DNA of 64,000 nucleotides, taken from assembly GCA_021442155.1 (NCBI GenBank), contig CM038222.1, forward strand, positions 26,398,148-26,462,147. The letters are read 5' to 3'. The position numbers and the translations under genes were made by a program. The stretch comes from Cymbidium sinense. Its lineage: Eukaryota; Streptophyta; Magnoliopsida; Asparagales; Orchidaceae. Positions 62,140 through 64,000 of the stretch are shown piece after piece; within the stretch, counting starts at the first letter, position 1; each line of letters begins with the position of its first letter. Under the pieces are notes generated by a model. The model saw nothing but the letters and a program-made list of their open reading frames with translations. It did no database searches and was not told the DNA's origin.

Positions 62140-62580
62140 GATGCTCCACCCATGGATATGCTTGTGAAGGACCAAGCCAGAGTTGATTACAATGTCCTAG
62201 CTCACCTTAGAAAGTTTTCAGCTAAGTTAAGCATATACAACACCCTAATCTTATCCAAAGAGATGAGAGAATCTCTAATCAAGGCCTTACTTGATCTAGT
62301 GATATGCTTAGCTCACCTGACAGCTACTATAGAGGAGGCATGCCACTCAAAGGACATTTTAGGAGTTAAATTCTGTGATGAAGACCTACTCTTAGGGATG
62401 ACCGAGCACAACAACTTCTTTACATTACAGTTGATGTTGGAAGATGCAGGCTATCTAGAGTTCTGGTTGACCCAAGTGTATCAGTCAATATTATGAGTCT
62501 AAAACCCTTGCCTACTTGAGAACCAACATCTCCAAACTTCAGAAAGAAAGGATGATGTCGAGACGATTCAATGAGAACAA
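62140..62580 (+). pseudogene. Gypsy aspartic protease region remnant
   Basis: PPMDMLVKDQARVDYNVLAH and RKFSAKLSIYNTLILSKEMR, then an EDLLLGMTEHN block, match the linker preceding retropepsin in Tat/Ogre-like gypsy elements. The frame is open from 62,152 to 62,496. The protease active site is one frame away: VLVDPSVSVNIM at 62,460-62,495, keeping the catalytic Asp but with the usual D-P-G-S-S changed. ISKLQKERMMSRRFNENKG follows at about 62,525-62,581. A frameshift just before the active site prevents expression of an active protease. Confidence 0.75.
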
Positions 62581-62700
62581 AGGGGTGGTGTTTATTTGGT
62601 ATGGTGAGGGAAGGTGGAGGGGTGGGGACACAGGTGATCATCATAATATGATGTACTATCTTGAAAAAAATAGAGGCATCACCCTAATGGACTAATCAAA

Positions 62701-64000
62701 ATAAAGACTCTAAGGCATGATAGATTATGAATGTACCAGATTTCTACTTTACATGGATGAATAAAGCATGGTTTATATTAAAGTTCTTAAGTTCTATGGA
62801 GCCTCCATAGTTAATTACATCTTAGGAAAATTAAAATTTCCTAAGAATACTCTCGATTAAAGTAGATATTATCATCTCCAAAGATTTCAAGGTTGACTAT
62901 CAAAAGATTGGTTGTATTTGGAAAATCAATTGGGAAAGTTCAAGGAGAAGACTTATTTTTGGAATTCAAATGAAATAAGTAGAAAATGCTCATGATACTA
63001 GGAAGCTAGTGAAGCATTCCAATCTATCTTGGGCTTTATAATTTTGAAGTTGAGGAGATTTATATGTTTTGAGTTGAAATTTAATTAGATTACTAGCTTA
63101 TAATCCACCAACACAAGGTTGTGGGAATGCCTAAGAGGTGAGGATTTATGCTTTACCTCAGGATCATGATCTAAATCTGGAGCTTTAGTACAAAAGCTAA
63201 AAATCTAAGTGACGGTGGACATAAGGGTTTACCTCCACAAGAGAGAATAAATTGTCCAACTTAGACATATAATGCTGAGTTCGCTAGCTAACTCCTCCAT
63301 GATTTTAAAACCATGTAGTCATTATGAATTGCAAGATAGCTAGGGGTAGTTATTTAATTAGAAAGTCCTAAACACACTCCTAAGAGACTAGAGCATGAGC
63401 ATATGACTTAATCATAGATGCAAAAATTTTCAAATTTTATTTCATTTTAGACACATCATTTTGATAGAGGCTTTAGGACTTTTTATGCCTAAATGCATGA
63501 TGAAATAGGTTATGGGTCAAATCTAGAAGAAGGTGTTCTCCACCACCACAAGGGATGCCCTCATAGGTCAATCATTCCTTTTTTGCAAGGATGGAGATCC
63601 TTCATGTTTAAGAGAAAGAATATGCATGCATGATGTGATACAACCATACAACTAAGGGTTGCTAAATCTTTTATTATCTTATTTATGTCTTAGGCTTTAT
63701 GATGAGGTTATGAGTTGTTTAAAATTTAGTTATGAGTGATTAGTTGGGTAGAAAAATTATTTTTATCCTAAGAGCCTAATCATATCCAAGCCACATTAAA
63801 GCATCAATCATTTAAAAACTATGAAAGCATGTCATAATGCACAATGTAAACATAACATCAACAATTATATAAACTATCATAAAAGAATAAAGGTCTTGTA
63901 GAGAGAAATAGAAAGATGGGTCTCTACCTTATATAACCTAGAATATAAAAGAATAATTATAATTGTATTAAATTTTATGGGGGTCTTCTTTCTTTATATC
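62701..64000. other. AT-rich sequence, unassigned
   Basis: No open frame of note, no telomere-like words and no RNA gene seen. Its position after gag-protease suggests decayed retrotransposon body (reverse transcriptase and beyond) or a neighbouring repeat, but I find no catalytic motif to support this. Confidence 0.5.

Larger units (their letters stand above)
60383..62700 (+). mobile_element. Ty3/gypsy retrotransposon fragment (gag-protease)
   Basis: Abrupt change from T-rich repeat to balanced sequence with gag and protease homology on the + strand, in the order expected for a gypsy polyprotein. No LTR, primer binding site, reverse transcriptase or integrase could be recognised in the window. 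Many stops and frameshifts. Orientation is opposite to that of the LINEs. It marks the right boundary of the telomere-like array. Confidence 0.8.

Noticed and set aside
62420..62644. Minus-strand ORF opposite the gypsy protease
   Set aside because: Antisense shadow of the protease region.
1..64000. CRISPR arrays, tRNA, rRNA or telomerase RNA genes
   Set aside because: The regular repeats are telomere-like satellite; no cloverleaf, rRNA core or telomerase RNA context was recognised by eye.

Overview
This window comes from a plant nuclear genome. The evidence is the plant-type telomere word CCCTAAA/TTTAGGG, a glycine-rich RNA-binding protein (GR-RBP) fragment, plant L1-type LINEs (DUF4283 ORF1; ORF2 with endonuclease, reverse transcriptase, zf-RVT and RNase H) and a piece of a Ty3/gypsy retrotransposon. 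I cannot name the species. I see no intact host gene; nearly everything is repeat or decayed retroelement.

Layout. From 1 to 27,337 the + strand is C-rich (CCCTAAA polarity). It holds degenerate telomere-like blocks alternating with A-rich blocks (CTAAAC/TAAAA words). Eleven copies, plus one short scrap, of the same 5'-truncated, poly(A)-tailed GR-RBP retrocopy lie in it, all on the + strand. A non-telomeric insert at 19,011-21,877 contains a ~343-bp tandem repeat followed by an LTR-like sequence. A ~5.4-kb block is directly duplicated (13,044-18,385 and 21,878-27,337), and a ~1-kb block is duplicated at 1-950 and 6,590-7,550. At about 27,337 the polarity flips: from there to 60,382 the + strand is TTTAGGG, and three further GR-RBP copies are on the minus strand.

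Three related LINEs interrupt the TTTAGGG half, all on the minus strand: LINE A (36,828-44,955), a 5'-truncated copy A' (45,034-46,455) and LINE B (49,568-58,605). All are dead through stops, frameshifts and lost catalytic residues. At 60,383 the telomere-like DNA ends in a decayed Ty3/gypsy gag-protease region, followed by unassigned AT-rich DNA to the window end.

The most interesting pattern is polarity. Every poly(A)-ended insertion (all GR-RBP retrocopies and all three LINEs) has its sense strand on the CCCTAAA strand, so first-strand cDNA would have been primed from the 3' end of the G-rich TTTAGGG strand. That is the geometry expected for reverse transcription primed at a telomeric G-strand end or at nicks in that strand. 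The retrocopies were then amplified with the surrounding satellite, turning a dead mRNA fragment into part of a telomere-derived satellite family.
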